64,000 nucleotides of DNA from NCBI RefSeq assembly GCF_928382285.1, contig NZ_CAKMSS010000001.1, positions 124,001 to 188,000 of the forward strand. The letters run 5' to 3'. Each line of letters begins with the position of its first letter. Position 1 is the stretch's first letter. Positions 43,810 through 52,481 of the stretch are shown piece after piece. Source of the DNA: Rothia nasimurium. Its GTDB lineage: Bacteria; Actinomycetota; Actinomycetes; Actinomycetales; Micrococcaceae. A program made the position numbers and the translations under genes. The notes beneath the pieces were generated by a model. That model saw nothing but the letters and a program-made list of their open reading frames with translations. It made no database searches and was not told the origin of the DNA.

Positions 43810-45813
43810 ATGCAGAACACCCAAGAGACCCCTATGAAAACCCTGCAGCGCGTTATCTTCCCCGAACGCGCTCAGATGGACACCGTATCGCTTTACGTCG
43901 ATTCGGGTATTGCAACCGGCGTGCAGCTCTCCACCATGAACGGTGCCTTGAGTCAGAACGACTCTTTGAAGGACGAGAAAGCTCCGGTCAAGAGTAGCGG
44001 CGGTTCAGCAAACGAAGCACACACTGAAGACTTCATCGGTCGTCGCTCCACCCTCGTGCGCCCCGGTACCCGCCTCTCCTTTGGCACCTACTTCAATGCC
44101 TTCCCCGCATCCTACTGGAAGCGATGGACTGACCTGACCTCCGTCCGCCTGCATATCCAGACTCACGGCGAAGGCACCGTCATCGTGTACAAGTCAAACG
44201 CTCGTGGCTCGCTGCAGCGTGTAGACTCCAAGCGCGTAGAAGGTGCTGCCACCACCCAGTTTGACCTCTCGCTGAAGCCCTTCGGTGATGGCGGCTGGTA
44301 CTGGTTCGAACTCGCCGCTGGCTCTGAAGCTCTGGTGCTGGAATCAGCAGAGTGGCAGGGCGCTGATAACGGCAAGGCTCCCGGTCGCATCACCCTGGAA
44401 ATTACCACCATGAACAAGCAGGAATTCTGCCTGAATAACCTGCGTTCTCTGGCTGCCAACCCCGAGGTTCTAGAGCATCTTCAAGAAGTCCTCATCGTTG
44501 ACCAGGGCTCTCAGAAGCTCCAGGACGAGCCTGACTTTGAAGAAGTTGCTGCTACCTTGCAGGGCAAGCTTCGTATTATTAACCAGGCGAATCTGGGTGG
44601 TTCAGGTGGCTTCGCCCGCGGTATGTACGAGGCTGTAGAAAACGGTTCTGACTACGCCCTGCTGCTCGATGATGACGTGGTTGTTGAGCCGGAATCTATT
44701 ATCCGACTGCTCACCTTCGCTGATATGTGCCGTAAGCCTACTATCGTAGGTGGCCACATGTTTGATCTGTACAACCGTACCGTTCTTCACACCTTCGGCG
44801 AGGTCGTCAACACCTATCGTTTCCAGCCTGACCTGCCCCACCAGGACCAGTCCCTGGGGCATGACTTCCTGCACTCCAACCTGCGTAGCACCCCTTGGCT
44901 GCACCGCCGCACTGACGTAGACTACAACGGCTGGTGGATGGACCTAATTCCTACCCAGGTCATTCGTGAAATCGGTCTGTCACTGCCCGTCTTCATCAAG
45001 TGGGATGACGTTGAATTCGGCCTGCGCGCAAAAAAGGCCGGCTACCACACCGTCTCACTTCCCGGTGCCGCTGTTTGGCACGTATCGTGGATTGATAAGG
45101 ACGACCTCGTAGGCTGGCAGGCTTACTTCCACATCCGTAACCGCATCATTGCTTCGCTGATTCACTCACCCTATGAGCGAGGCGGACGCCTGCTGCGTGA
45201 GTCGCTCTATGCAGACGTCAAGCACCTTATCTCGATGCAGTACTTTACCGAGCACGGTCGTATTATGGCGCTGAAGGATGTCCTTGCCGGCCCCGATCAG
45301 CTACATGATCTCCTTGCCCAGCGTCTGCCCGAAATTCGTGCTCTGACTAAGGAGTACACTGACGCCCAGTTCAAGGAAGACGTCGAGTCCTTCCCTGAGC
45401 CTCGGATGGCAAAGCCCCCTCGCAATGGCCGTGGTTTTGCTGCTCCGTCTTACCGTACTCTTGCTCCCTGGGCCTTGAAGACTGTCACTAAGCAGCTGGT
45501 CAAGCCTGTGCGCGATGAATATAAGCAGAACCCCCAGGCTCATATTGCTCACCAGGATAACCGCTGGTGGCGTATGTCCCAGTACGACTCGGCTCTGGTA
45601 TCAAACGCTGAAGGTACCGCAGTTTCGTGGTACCGCCGTGACCCAGAACAGCTCCGTTCAAAGCTCATCGAGTCATCTAAACTGACCGCTCAGATTCTGC
45701 GTGAATGGCCTACTCTGCGCAAGCAGTATGCCGAGGCCGCAGAGCGTATTACTTCTATCGAAGAGTGGAAGAAGACCTTCGACAAGCATACGGAGTCAGA
45801 ACTTACTCGATGA
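43810..45813 (+). CDS. Galactofuranosyltransferase, GlfT2-like
   Basis: A 667-residue GT2 enzyme that adds galactofuranose residues to a growing chain. An N-terminal beta-sandwich (about residues 1-195) precedes the GT-A domain with LLLDDDVVVEP (metal-binding DDD, about residue 290) and WDDVEFGLRAKKAGYHTV with the catalytic aspartate, followed by AAVWHVSW. A helical C-terminal domain follows. Length and order match mycobacterial GlfT2 (637 residues). It follows glf by five bases. The next start codon overlaps its stop (ATGA). In this non-mycolate context it probably builds a cell-wall galactofuranan. Confidence 0.9.
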   Translation: MQNTQETPMKTLQRVIFPERAQMDTVSLYVDSGIATGVQLSTMNGALSQNDSLKDEKAPVKSSGGSANEAHTEDFIGRRSTLVRPGTRLSFGTYFNAFPASYWKRWTDLTSVRLHIQTHGEGTVIVYKSNARGSLQRVDSKRVEGAATTQFDLSLKPFGDGGWYWFELAAGSEALVLESAEWQGADNGKAPGRITLEITTMNKQEFCLNNLRSLAANPEVLEHLQEVLIVDQGSQKLQDEPDFEEVAATLQGKLRIINQANLGGSGGFARGMYEAVENGSDYALLLDDDVVVEPESIIRLLTFADMCRKPTIVGGHMFDLYNRTVLHTFGEVVNTYRFQPDLPHQDQSLGHDFLHSNLRSTPWLHRRTDVDYNGWWMDLIPTQVIREIGLSLPVFIKWDDVEFGLRAKKAGYHTVSLPGAAVWHVSWIDKDDLVGWQAYFHIRNRIIASLIHSPYERGGRLLRESLYADVKHLISMQYFTEHGRIMALKDVLAGPDQLHDLLAQRLPEIRALTKEYTDAQFKEDVESFPEPRMAKPPRNGRGFAAPSYRTLAPWALKTVTKQLVKPVRDEYKQNPQAHIAHQDNRWWRMSQYDSALVSNAEGTAVSWYRRDPEQLRSKLIESSKLTAQILREWPTLRKQYAEAAERITSIEEWKKTFDKHTESELTR

Positions 45814-46691
45814 ATGATTCGATGAATAAACAACTCGTAGCCCCCGGTAAGGGCCGTGGGCTACGGGATGTTTTTGCTAACAGATTTTTGCTAAAACTCC
45901 TGGTTGATAAGGAGATACAGGTAAGGTACCGGGGCTCGGTGCTCGGTATTCTCTGGTCCTATATCAAGCCTGGGGTGCAGTTTGCCGTCTTCTATATCGC
46001 CTTAGGTCTTTTCTTGGGGCTAGAACGCGGTATGCAGAACTACGCCATCTACCTATTCTCTGGAATGATCGTTATTAACTTCTTCTCTGAAGGGTTTAGT
46101 AACGGGGCTAAAGCCATGGTAGTTAACGGGGCGCTCATCAAGAAGATTTATCTACCTCGTGAACTGTTCTCGGTTTCAACGATTTGGGTGGCTCTTATCC
46201 ATTTCCTTCCTCAGATTCTGGTGCTTCTTGGCGCGTGTTTTGTAGCTGGCTGGAGCCCTGATCTGAAGCAGCTGGGGGCGGCCCTGGTCGCCATGATTAT
46301 CGTGATGATCTTTTCAGCGGGCTTGGGCCTCATCTTCGGTGTAGCTAACGTTTTCTTCCGCGATTCTGAGAATATTGTGGATATGCTCCTGATGGTTGCT
46401 ACCTGGTTCTCACCGGTCCTGTACTCGTGGACCATGGTGCGCGATACCCTTTACCCCTGGGTAATGAACGTGTACATGATGAACCCGCTCACTGTGGCTG
46501 TTGAGCTCTTCCACTATGCTTTCTGGATGCCTACCCTTTCAGCTGAGTCTGCTGCACTGCCGGTATCTCAAATCCCTCCGCACCTTCTTACCCTGTGGGT
46601 ACCTGTTGCCCTGGGTGTTTCTCTCGTGACCCTGTTCCTCGGTGACTTACTCTTCCGTAAGCTAGAGGGCAACTTCGCCCAGGAGCTCTGA
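45810..46691 (+). CDS. ABC-2 type polysaccharide export permease (Wzm-like)
   Basis: A 293-residue membrane protein with six hydrophobic segments, starting at ATG 45810 that overlaps the GlfT2 stop (ATGA). LLVDKEIQVRYRGSVLGILWSYIKPGVQFAVFYI (in pieces, about residues 24-56) is the typical Wzm N-terminal. It pairs with the ATPase encoded five bases downstream. Together they would flip a lipid-linked galactofuran polymer, as Rv3781/Rv3783 in mycobacteria. The export substrate is inferred from the two upstream genes. Confidence 0.9.
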   Translation: MNDSMNKQLVAPGKGRGLRDVFANRFLLKLLVDKEIQVRYRGSVLGILWSYIKPGVQFAVFYIALGLFLGLERGMQNYAIYLFSGMIVINFFSEGFSNGAKAMVVNGALIKKIYLPRELFSVSTIWVALIHFLPQILVLLGACFVAGWSPDLKQLGAALVAMIIVMIFSAGLGLIFGVANVFFRDSENIVDMLLMVATWFSPVLYSWTMVRDTLYPWVMNVYMMNPLTVAVELFHYAFWMPTLSAESAALPVSQIPPHLLTLWVPVALGVSLVTLFLGDLLFRKLEGNFAQEL

Positions 46692-46696
46692 TTTAC

Positions 46697-47473
46697 GTGG
46701 ATATCAAGAAGTTTGATTTACCACCCGTGGCAGATAATGCTCCTGTGGTTATCAAGGTTGAGTCTCTGGTGAAGCGCTTTGTGCTGCGCCATACTCGGTC
46801 GATGAAGGAGGCCTTTGTCTGGCTGATGAAGGGCCGTAAGGGGGACTTGAATGAGAAGTTCAATGCTCTTAACGGGGTTTCTCTGGACATTCGCGAAGGC
46901 GAGCGCGTTGCCCTGCTGGGCTATAACGGTTCGGGTAAATCTACCCTGCTCAAGCTGATTTCGGGTGTGATGCACCCGGATGAGGGCAGGGTATTGACCG
47001 GCGGACGCATCGCTGGGCTTATCGAGGTTGGAGCAGGTTTCCACCCCGATTTGACCGGGCGTGACAACGTATATCTGAACGCTGCCATCCTTGGTATGAG
47101 CAAGGAACAGATCGAAGCAAAATTTGATGAAATTGTTGAATTCTCTGAAATTGGCAACTTTATCGATACCGAGGTTAAGTTCTACTCGTCGGGTATGTAC
47201 CTGCGACTGGCTTTTGCTGTAGCTGTTCATACTGATCCGGAGATTTTCTTAGTAGATGAGATTCTGGCTGTGGGTGATGAACCTTTCCAGAAGAAATGTA
47301 TCGCTAAGATTCGAGATCTGAGCGCTGAAGGGAAAACCCTGGTTGTGGTGAGCCATGACCTTGATTTGGTGGCAAAGATCTGTGAACGCGGAGTGGTCCT
47401 GGACCATGGCTCTAAGCAGTTCGATGGCCCTATTGACGAAGCGATTGAATTCATGAGGGCAAAATCCCACTAA
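46697..47473 (+). CDS. ABC polysaccharide export ATPase (Wzt-like)
   Basis: A 258-residue ATPase. Walker A GYNGSGKST (about residues 75-83), the signature YSSGMYLRLAFA (about 155-166) and Walker B IFLVDEILAVGDEPF (about 178-192) are present. It lacks the C-terminal O-antigen-binding domain of long Wzt proteins. GTG 46697 is five bases after the permease stop. A strong terminator ends the cassette at 47494-47524. Confidence 0.92.
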   Translation: MDIKKFDLPPVADNAPVVIKVESLVKRFVLRHTRSMKEAFVWLMKGRKGDLNEKFNALNGVSLDIREGERVALLGYNGSGKSTLLKLISGVMHPDEGRVLTGGRIAGLIEVGAGFHPDLTGRDNVYLNAAILGMSKEQIEAKFDEIVEFSEIGNFIDTEVKFYSSGMYLRLAFAVAVHTDPEIFLVDEILAVGDEPFQKKCIAKIRDLSAEGKTLVVVSHDLDLVAKICERGVVLDHGSKQFDGPIDEAIEFMRAKSH

Positions 47474-47493
47474 GGGAGCCTTCCCCAAAAATG

Positions 47494-47524
47494 CCCACAA
47501 GCTAGATAGCTTGTGGGTATTTTT
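47494..47524 (+). terminator. Terminator of the galactofuran cassette
   Basis: CCCACAAGCT (47494-47503) and AGCTTGTGGG (47508-47517) with an AGAT loop, followed by TATTTTT, a classic rho-independent terminator. Confidence 0.92.
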
Positions 47525-47788
47525 GTGCGTTGTTACTAGTCAGTAACTAGTTGTGTGTCAAAACATTACGTTTATCCGTAGTAGGTTTGAGGTGCTGTGG
47601 AAAAACTTTAGCCTTCATGCGTTATGGCTTGTCAGGTGCAACTTCATTGCATTCTTGTTAGCTGGGTAAAGGCGTGCGGGGCACAGTTATCCACAGGTTA
47701 GCCCTGGGGTGTTTGATTGTTTTACCTAATCAACTGTATCTTGTTTGGTAATTCATCGACTGATCGCAATGGAGCGTAAGGGGGACAG
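47525..47788. other. Non-coding region before cpaF
   Basis: About 264 bases of AT-richer sequence without a gene. It contains a TTATCCACAGGT motif at 47687-47698 that shares the 14-mer with 33837-33850, and AAGGGGGAC before the cpaF start. I saw no clear -35/-10 pair. Confidence 0.6.
47684..47697 (-). promoter_or_regulatory. ACCTGTGGATAACT motif upstream of cpaF
   Basis: The reverse complement of 47684-47697 is the same 14-mer found at 33837-33850. It holds a perfect DnaA box, TTATCCACA (47687-47695), and lies about 90 bases before cpaF. Confidence 0.5.
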
Positions 47789-49033
47789 ATGTCTATAGCG
47801 CAAGCAGAAGAGCTGGTTGAAGCAGACGTGCGTGACTTGATTCGCCGAAGCAGTATCGACCCACTCGTACAGCAGGTGGAAGCCAAGGAGCTCATCCAGC
47901 AGGCCATTGCTGAGTACGAGCGCCAGATGCTACGGGGTGTAGTGCCGCGACTTGAGAATGCTGACTCCCTGATCAGCTCCCTTTTCGACAAGGTATGCGG
48001 CTTTGGCGAGATTCAGCAGTATCTTGATGATAGCTCTGTTGAAGAGATCTGGATTAACGCTCCGGACGAGATTTTTGTGGCTCGTGCTGGAGAGTCTGAG
48101 CTCACCGGGCTTACCCTGAGCGAGGAACAGATTCGTGCGCTGGTAGAGCGTATGCTCAAGACCTCGGGACGACGTCTTGATTTGAGCACACCTTTTGTCG
48201 ACAGCTCCTTGCCGGACGGTTCTAGGCTCCATGTAGCTATTCCTGATGTTACCCGCCGTCATTGGGCCATCAATATCCGTAAGTTTATTGCGCGAGCAAC
48301 TCGCTTGAGTGATTTGGTTAAGCTGGGGTCTCTCAGCCTAGATGCGGCAAAGTTTTTAGATGCAGCCGTGGCCAGCGGGTTAAATTGCCTGGTCTCTGGT
48401 GCTACTCAGGCTGGCAAAACAACCATGTTGAACTGTCTGTCAGCATCTATTGGCATGCGGGAGCGCGTTATTACCTGTGAGGAGATTTTTGAGCTCAAAA
48501 TTCCCCTCCGCGATGTTGTGAATTTGCAGTGCCGTCAGCCCAACCTGGAAGGGCACGGCGAGATTCCGCTCCGGCGCCTAGTGAAAGAGGCTTTGCGTAT
48601 GAGACCCGACCGCCTCATCATTGGTGAGGTGCGCGAAGCTGAGTCTCTTGATATGCTCATCGCGCTCAACTCCGGGCTCCCGGGGCTTTGTACTATCCAC
48701 GCTAACTCAGCTCGCGATGCAATCACGAAGATGTGCACCCTTCCACTCTTGGCCGGTGACAACATTTCGAGTTCGTTTGTCGTCCCCACCGTGGCTTCTT
48801 GCTTTGATGTAGTGGTTCACTGCGACCGTAATCTGCGGGGCAAACGGCAGGTACGAGAGATTCTTGCTGTTGGTAACCGGGTCGAAAACGGGGTAATTGA
48901 AACCAGCACACTGTTTAGACGAGAAGGTGACCAGCTGGTATGTGTTGCTTCTGAGGTGCCTTCGCCTGAGAAATTTATTCGTGCTGGCTACGCCCCTGAG
49001 ACCCTTCTTAACTGCGAGGGAGCACTGGCATGA
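47789..49033 (+). CDS. Tad/Flp pilus assembly ATPase (CpaF/TadA)
   Basis: A 414-residue type II/IV secretion ATPase that drives Tad pilus assembly. VSGATQAGKTTMLN (Walker A, about residues 201-214), an Asp box/Walker B RPDRLIIGEVREAE (about 272-285) and the His box CTIHANSA (about 297-304) are present. It is the first gene of the main Tad operon and overlaps tadB by four bases (ATGA). The partner CpaB/CpaE-like genes lie 12 kb upstream. Confidence 0.93.
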   Translation: MSIAQAEELVEADVRDLIRRSSIDPLVQQVEAKELIQQAIAEYERQMLRGVVPRLENADSLISSLFDKVCGFGEIQQYLDDSSVEEIWINAPDEIFVARAGESELTGLTLSEEQIRALVERMLKTSGRRLDLSTPFVDSSLPDGSRLHVAIPDVTRRHWAINIRKFIARATRLSDLVKLGSLSLDAAKFLDAAVASGLNCLVSGATQAGKTTMLNCLSASIGMRERVITCEEIFELKIPLRDVVNLQCRQPNLEGHGEIPLRRLVKEALRMRPDRLIIGEVREAESLDMLIALNSGLPGLCTIHANSARDAITKMCTLPLLAGDNISSSFVVPTVASCFDVVVHCDRNLRGKRQVREILAVGNRVENGVIETSTLFRREGDQLVCVASEVPSPEKFIRAGYAPETLLNCEGALA

Positions 49034-49884
49034 GTGCTTTATTCGGGCTGATGTTCGGTATCGGCGCCCTCTTAATCTATATGTCCTTTTGGGAGCTCCC
49101 CGCTAAGGAGAAAAAAGAACGAAAAGCCCCAGCGATACAACAGCTGCTGCGCCAGGCAGACCTAGAAAAGTTCACGGTAACTATGTTTTATATGGTTTCT
49201 GCTGTAGCTGCTCTTGTTGCAATGGTGCTGACCTTCGCGTTGACCTCACTGGTTCCTCTGGCTGCCCTGGCTGCGGGCGTTGGGTTCTTTAGCCCTCGGT
49301 TAGTGGTTAAGCATCGTGCTGCTCAGCGGCAGGCTCAGTTGCGGGATTTATGGCCGGATGCGGTGGACCATCTGCGGTCAGCAATCCGTGCAGGTTTGTC
49401 GCTTCCGGACGCTCTCATGCAGCTTCAGTACCGGGGGCCAGAGCCCCTGCGTCCGGCTTTTACTAGTTTTGCTTCAGACTACCGTGCTAGCGGGGAGTTC
49501 CTTCCAGCCCTCAATCGTCTTAAAGACCGCTTGAGTGACCCCACCGCTGACAACATCATTGAGGCTCTCAAAGTTACTCGTGAGGTGGGTGGAACTGATT
49601 TAGGTCGTCTTCTGGGGACTTTGAGTGCTTTCCTCCGCGAGAATAGCAGGACACGCTCTGAACTTGAGGCTCGACAGTCGTGGACGGTTAATGCTGCCCG
49701 CCTTGCCTGTGTTGCTCCCTGGGTCGTCCTGGGCCTTATGGCTACCCAGCCCAGCACTATCAGAATTTATAACAGTTTTGCGGGTTTCCTAGTGTTAGCG
49801 AGCGGCCTAGCCCTGACCATCATCGCCTACAGGCTGATGATGCGTATCGGTGCTCTGCCGGAAGAGAAGAGGGTGCTGGCATGA
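49030..49884 (+). CDS. Tad pilus inner-membrane protein TadB
   Basis: A 284-residue type II secretion F-type protein with an N-terminal helix, two central helices (about residues 50-95) and a C-terminal pair (about 225-275). The cytoplasmic part DLWPDAVDHLRSAIRAGLSLPDALMQL (about 113-139) is the T2SSF repeat. Its start overlaps the cpaF stop and its stop overlaps tadC by four bases (ATGA). It forms the pilus platform with TadC. Confidence 0.88.
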   Translation: MSALFGLMFGIGALLIYMSFWELPAKEKKERKAPAIQQLLRQADLEKFTVTMFYMVSAVAALVAMVLTFALTSLVPLAALAAGVGFFSPRLVVKHRAAQRQAQLRDLWPDAVDHLRSAIRAGLSLPDALMQLQYRGPEPLRPAFTSFASDYRASGEFLPALNRLKDRLSDPTADNIIEALKVTREVGGTDLGRLLGTLSAFLRENSRTRSELEARQSWTVNAARLACVAPWVVLGLMATQPSTIRIYNSFAGFLVLASGLALTIIAYRLMMRIGALPEEKRVLA

Positions 49885-50816
49885 ACTTTTCCCTTCTCCT
49901 CGGCCTTTTCCTAGCGGCAGGAATCTGGCTGGTACTTTCGAGTATCTGGACCCAGCGCCGTGAGAGCTTTGCAGACCGTATAGCGCCTCAGCTTCGTGCG
50001 GCGGAGCTTAAAAAGAACCGCCCGGACACACCGTATAGCACGCTACCTGAAGGTATTTACGGGGCGAGCGCTGCCCTCCTTGCGCCGTGGGTTGAAAAGC
50101 TGTACCGGAGTCTCGGTAAGTCTAGCTTTGATACGGTGGCCCTCGAAAAACGACTTACCCAGCTAGGTGGGAATCTGACAACCGCAGAGTACCGGGTGCA
50201 GCAGGTGCTCTGGAGTCTCTTGGCAGCTACTCTCTGTATTTGTTTGGTGGCTGTGGGGCTCGCCCAAGGGACGGTAAGTTTTGTGCCGGGAGTCCTGCTG
50301 ATTGTTCTGGGCGCTTGTGCTGGCTTCCTTGCACGCGACTATTGGCTGTCTCAGCAGATCGCGAAACGGGAGAAAGCCATGCTGGCTGAATTTCCTGCTT
50401 TGGCAGAGCTCATGGCCCTATCTGTTACCGCTGGGGAATCTGCCATCGGGTCGCTTGAACGGGTGGTGCGGAGTTCGCAGGGAGAGCTTTCTCGCGAGTT
50501 CCAAACTATTCTCGCGATGACTCGTTCCGGGGAGTCCCTTGTGGTCGCTCTGCAAAGTTTTTCGCAGCGTACCTCGGTAGCAGCCCTATCCCGTTTTGTG
50601 GATGGCCTGGTTGTAGCTATTGAGCGTGGCACGCCCCTGGCAGATGTTCTGCGGGCTCAGGCCCAGGACGTCCGCGATAACGCTAAACGAGAGCTCATGG
50701 AAACTGCGGGAAAGAAAGAAATCGGGATGATGGCCCCCGTCGTTTTTCTGATACTTCCGCTCACCGTATTGTTTGCGATGTTTCCTGGCCTTTCCCTACT
50801 GAATCTTAACTTCTAA
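49881..50816 (+). CDS. Tad pilus inner-membrane protein TadC
   Basis: A 311-residue T2SSF-domain protein with hydrophobic segments at the N-terminus, around residues 110-155 and at the C-terminus. EFPALAELMALSVTAGESAIGSLERVV and FVDGLVVAIERGTPLADVLRAQAQDVR are the cytoplasmic F-domain motifs. It overlaps tadB and precedes the small pilin-like gene by about 50 bases. Confidence 0.88.
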   Translation: MNFSLLLGLFLAAGIWLVLSSIWTQRRESFADRIAPQLRAAELKKNRPDTPYSTLPEGIYGASAALLAPWVEKLYRSLGKSSFDTVALEKRLTQLGGNLTTAEYRVQQVLWSLLAATLCICLVAVGLAQGTVSFVPGVLLIVLGACAGFLARDYWLSQQIAKREKAMLAEFPALAELMALSVTAGESAIGSLERVVRSSQGELSREFQTILAMTRSGESLVVALQSFSQRTSVAALSRFVDGLVVAIERGTPLADVLRAQAQDVRDNAKRELMETAGKKEIGMMAPVVFLILPLTVLFAMFPGLSLLNLNF

Positions 50817-50867
50817 ACCCGCCCGCTTGGGCACCTTCTATCACACTCATATTCAAAGGAGAATCCC

Positions 50868-51077
50868 ATGAAGAAGTTCATGACCGACACCTACCTCAAG
50901 GCCCTTCTCAATATCTTTGCGCCTCTGACAAGCCAGGACGACCCTGAGCGCGGGGACGTGCCTGGCTGGGTAATGATCACGATGATGTCGGCTATCCTCG
51001 TGGCCGCTATCTTGGTGGTTGCTCAGGACGCCCTCGTCAACATGTTCAATAACGCAATGGCAATGATTAACCGCTAG
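50868..51077 (+). CDS. Small pilin-like protein (Flp-type, atypical)
   Basis: A 69-residue protein in the position of the Flp pilin, between tadC and tadE. AAGGAG stands eight bases before ATG 50868. After a 28-residue leader-like stretch it has ERGDVPGWVMITMMSAILVAAILVV, with a hydrophobic helix after a glycine. The usual glutamate at position +5 and the following Flp motif are absent, so prepilin processing may occur after ERG or not at all. It may still be the major pilin; there is no other candidate in the window. Confidence 0.65.
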   Translation: MKKFMTDTYLKALLNIFAPLTSQDDPERGDVPGWVMITMMSAILVAAILVVAQDALVNMFNNAMAMINR

Positions 51078-51086
51078 GAGAGCCAC

Positions 51087-51473
51087 ATGAGAGCTGTGCC
51101 CCCTGAGAAGGAGAGAGGTAATGCAACGGCGGAGTTCGTGATGGTATCTGCCTTAGTTGTCTTACTTTTTCTAGGCGTTTTGCAGGTTGCTTTCGCGCTG
51201 TTCACCCGTAACGTGCTGCAGGACGCTGTATCTCAGGGGGCCCGCTATGGGGCCATGCTTGATAAAACACCGGCTGACGGAGAAGAACGTGCCCGCGAGC
51301 TACTGTATTCGGTGCTACCTTCCCACTACTCGGCAACGATTAGCAGTTCTGTTACCCAGTGGCAGGGCACGGACGCCGTGCAGGTCACCGTGGTTGCCCC
51401 GGTGCCCCTCATCGGTCCCTTTGGGGTAGCTGCCCAGTGGGAGGTGAGTGGTCATGCTGTGGTTCAGCGATAA
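51087..51473 (+). CDS. TadE-like pseudopilin
   Basis: A 128-residue minor pilin. ERGNATAEFVMVSALVVLLFLGVLQ has the prepilin cleavage site after glycine and the conserved glutamate at +5, followed by a hydrophobic helix. FALFTRNVLQDAVSQGARYGAM is typical of TadE. It lies nine bases downstream of the small pilin gene and its end overlaps the next TadE-like gene by 20 bases. Confidence 0.85.
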   Translation: MRAVPPEKERGNATAEFVMVSALVVLLFLGVLQVAFALFTRNVLQDAVSQGARYGAMLDKTPADGEERARELLYSVLPSHYSATISSSVTQWQGTDAVQVTVVAPVPLIGPFGVAAQWEVSGHAVVQR

Positions 51474-51912
51474 ACACGGTGATAGAGCTGTAGATACGCG
51501 AGAGGCAGACAACCCTGAGCAGGGTAGCGCTCTTGTTGAGTTTATTGGACTGGGCGCCCTGTTGATGGTGCCCACGGTCTATTTTCTGTTATCAGTCTTT
51601 TCGATGCAGTCGGCTGCTTTTGCAGCTTCTAACGCTAGCGCCCATGCGTTGCAGGTGATTCAGTTTTTGCCACCGGAGCAGCGTACCCAATCTGCTGTGC
51701 AAGCGGTTGCCGCTTTGACGGCTAGCGACTTTGGTTTAGAGACCGAAACCATTACTGCCACGCTGAGCTGCGAGGACGTCTGCGCCCAGGGCGAGCGAAT
51801 GACGGTAGATGTCACTGTCGAGGTCGGGCTGCCTCTGGTGCCCTGGCCAGGGGCACCGACTCTTGCCACCATGACCTCACAGGCTGTGAGTTGGGGAGGA
51901 GACTACTCATGA
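51454..51912 (+). CDS. Second TadE-like pseudopilin
   Basis: A 152-residue protein. ATG 51454 has GGAGG nine bases before it; the in-frame GTG at 51448 is too close. PEQGSALVEFIGLGALLMVPTVYF has a glycine-Ser site and glutamate at +5. It overlaps the upstream tadE by 20 bases and the downstream tadG-like gene by four bases (ATGA). It probably forms a heteromeric pilus tip with the other TadE-like protein. Confidence 0.8.
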   Translation: MLWFSDKHGDRAVDTREADNPEQGSALVEFIGLGALLMVPTVYFLLSVFSMQSAAFAASNASAHALQVIQFLPPEQRTQSAVQAVAALTASDFGLETETITATLSCEDVCAQGERMTVDVTVEVGLPLVPWPGAPTLATMTSQAVSWGGDYS

Positions 51913-52400
51913 CACAGATTAGACAGACCCAGCTTCAGCAGGTGCCCTGCCGTGAGGTCGCCGAGCACGACGCTGAGCGGGGCAGCGTCCTCCCCCTCAT
52001 CGTGGGGTTGTGCCTGGTACTTCTGCTGGTCGCTTCCACAGTCGTTGGAGTAAGTTCCGTCTATCTTGAAAGACAGCGTCTACAGTCTTTAGCCGACCAA
52101 GCGGCAACGTCCGCTGCTCAGCGTATTGAAGGCATCACCGCGGTGGGGGAGACCCAGGCCCAGGTGACTCTCACTAGCGCCGGGGTGCAGGCGTCCGCTC
52201 ATACCTTTCTGCAAGAAAGCGGCGCCGGCACCGACTTTTCCCACCTGACCTTAAACCCCGCAACCGGGGCGTCGGGAAACAACACTGCGGTTATCGTCCT
52301 TTCTGCCAGGGCCCACCCGCCCTTACTCTCCGTTGTGCTACCTGACGGCGTCGATATCACCGTTACCGGACGGGCGCGCGTCATCACCACCCAAGACTAG
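51909..52400 (+). CDS. TadG-like protein
   Basis: A 163-residue protein; ATG 51909 overlaps the previous stop. AERGSVLPLIVGLCLVLLLVASTVVG has a TadG-type N-terminal helix without the +5 glutamate. YLERQRLQSLADQAATSAAQR follows, typical of Flp-associated TadG-like proteins. It is the last gene of the Tad operon; prfB follows after 81 bases with a possible weak hairpin. Confidence 0.78.
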   Translation: MTQIRQTQLQQVPCREVAEHDAERGSVLPLIVGLCLVLLLVASTVVGVSSVYLERQRLQSLADQAATSAAQRIEGITAVGETQAQVTLTSAGVQASAHTFLQESGAGTDFSHLTLNPATGASGNNTAVIVLSARAHPPLLSVVLPDGVDITVTGRARVITTQD

Positions 52401-52481
52401 AATAGAAGCGCTCTGCCCCGTCAGCGCAAAACAGGGGCAAAACCGGGCGCTTGCCATCGTTTTCAGCTAGGGTTAATAGTC

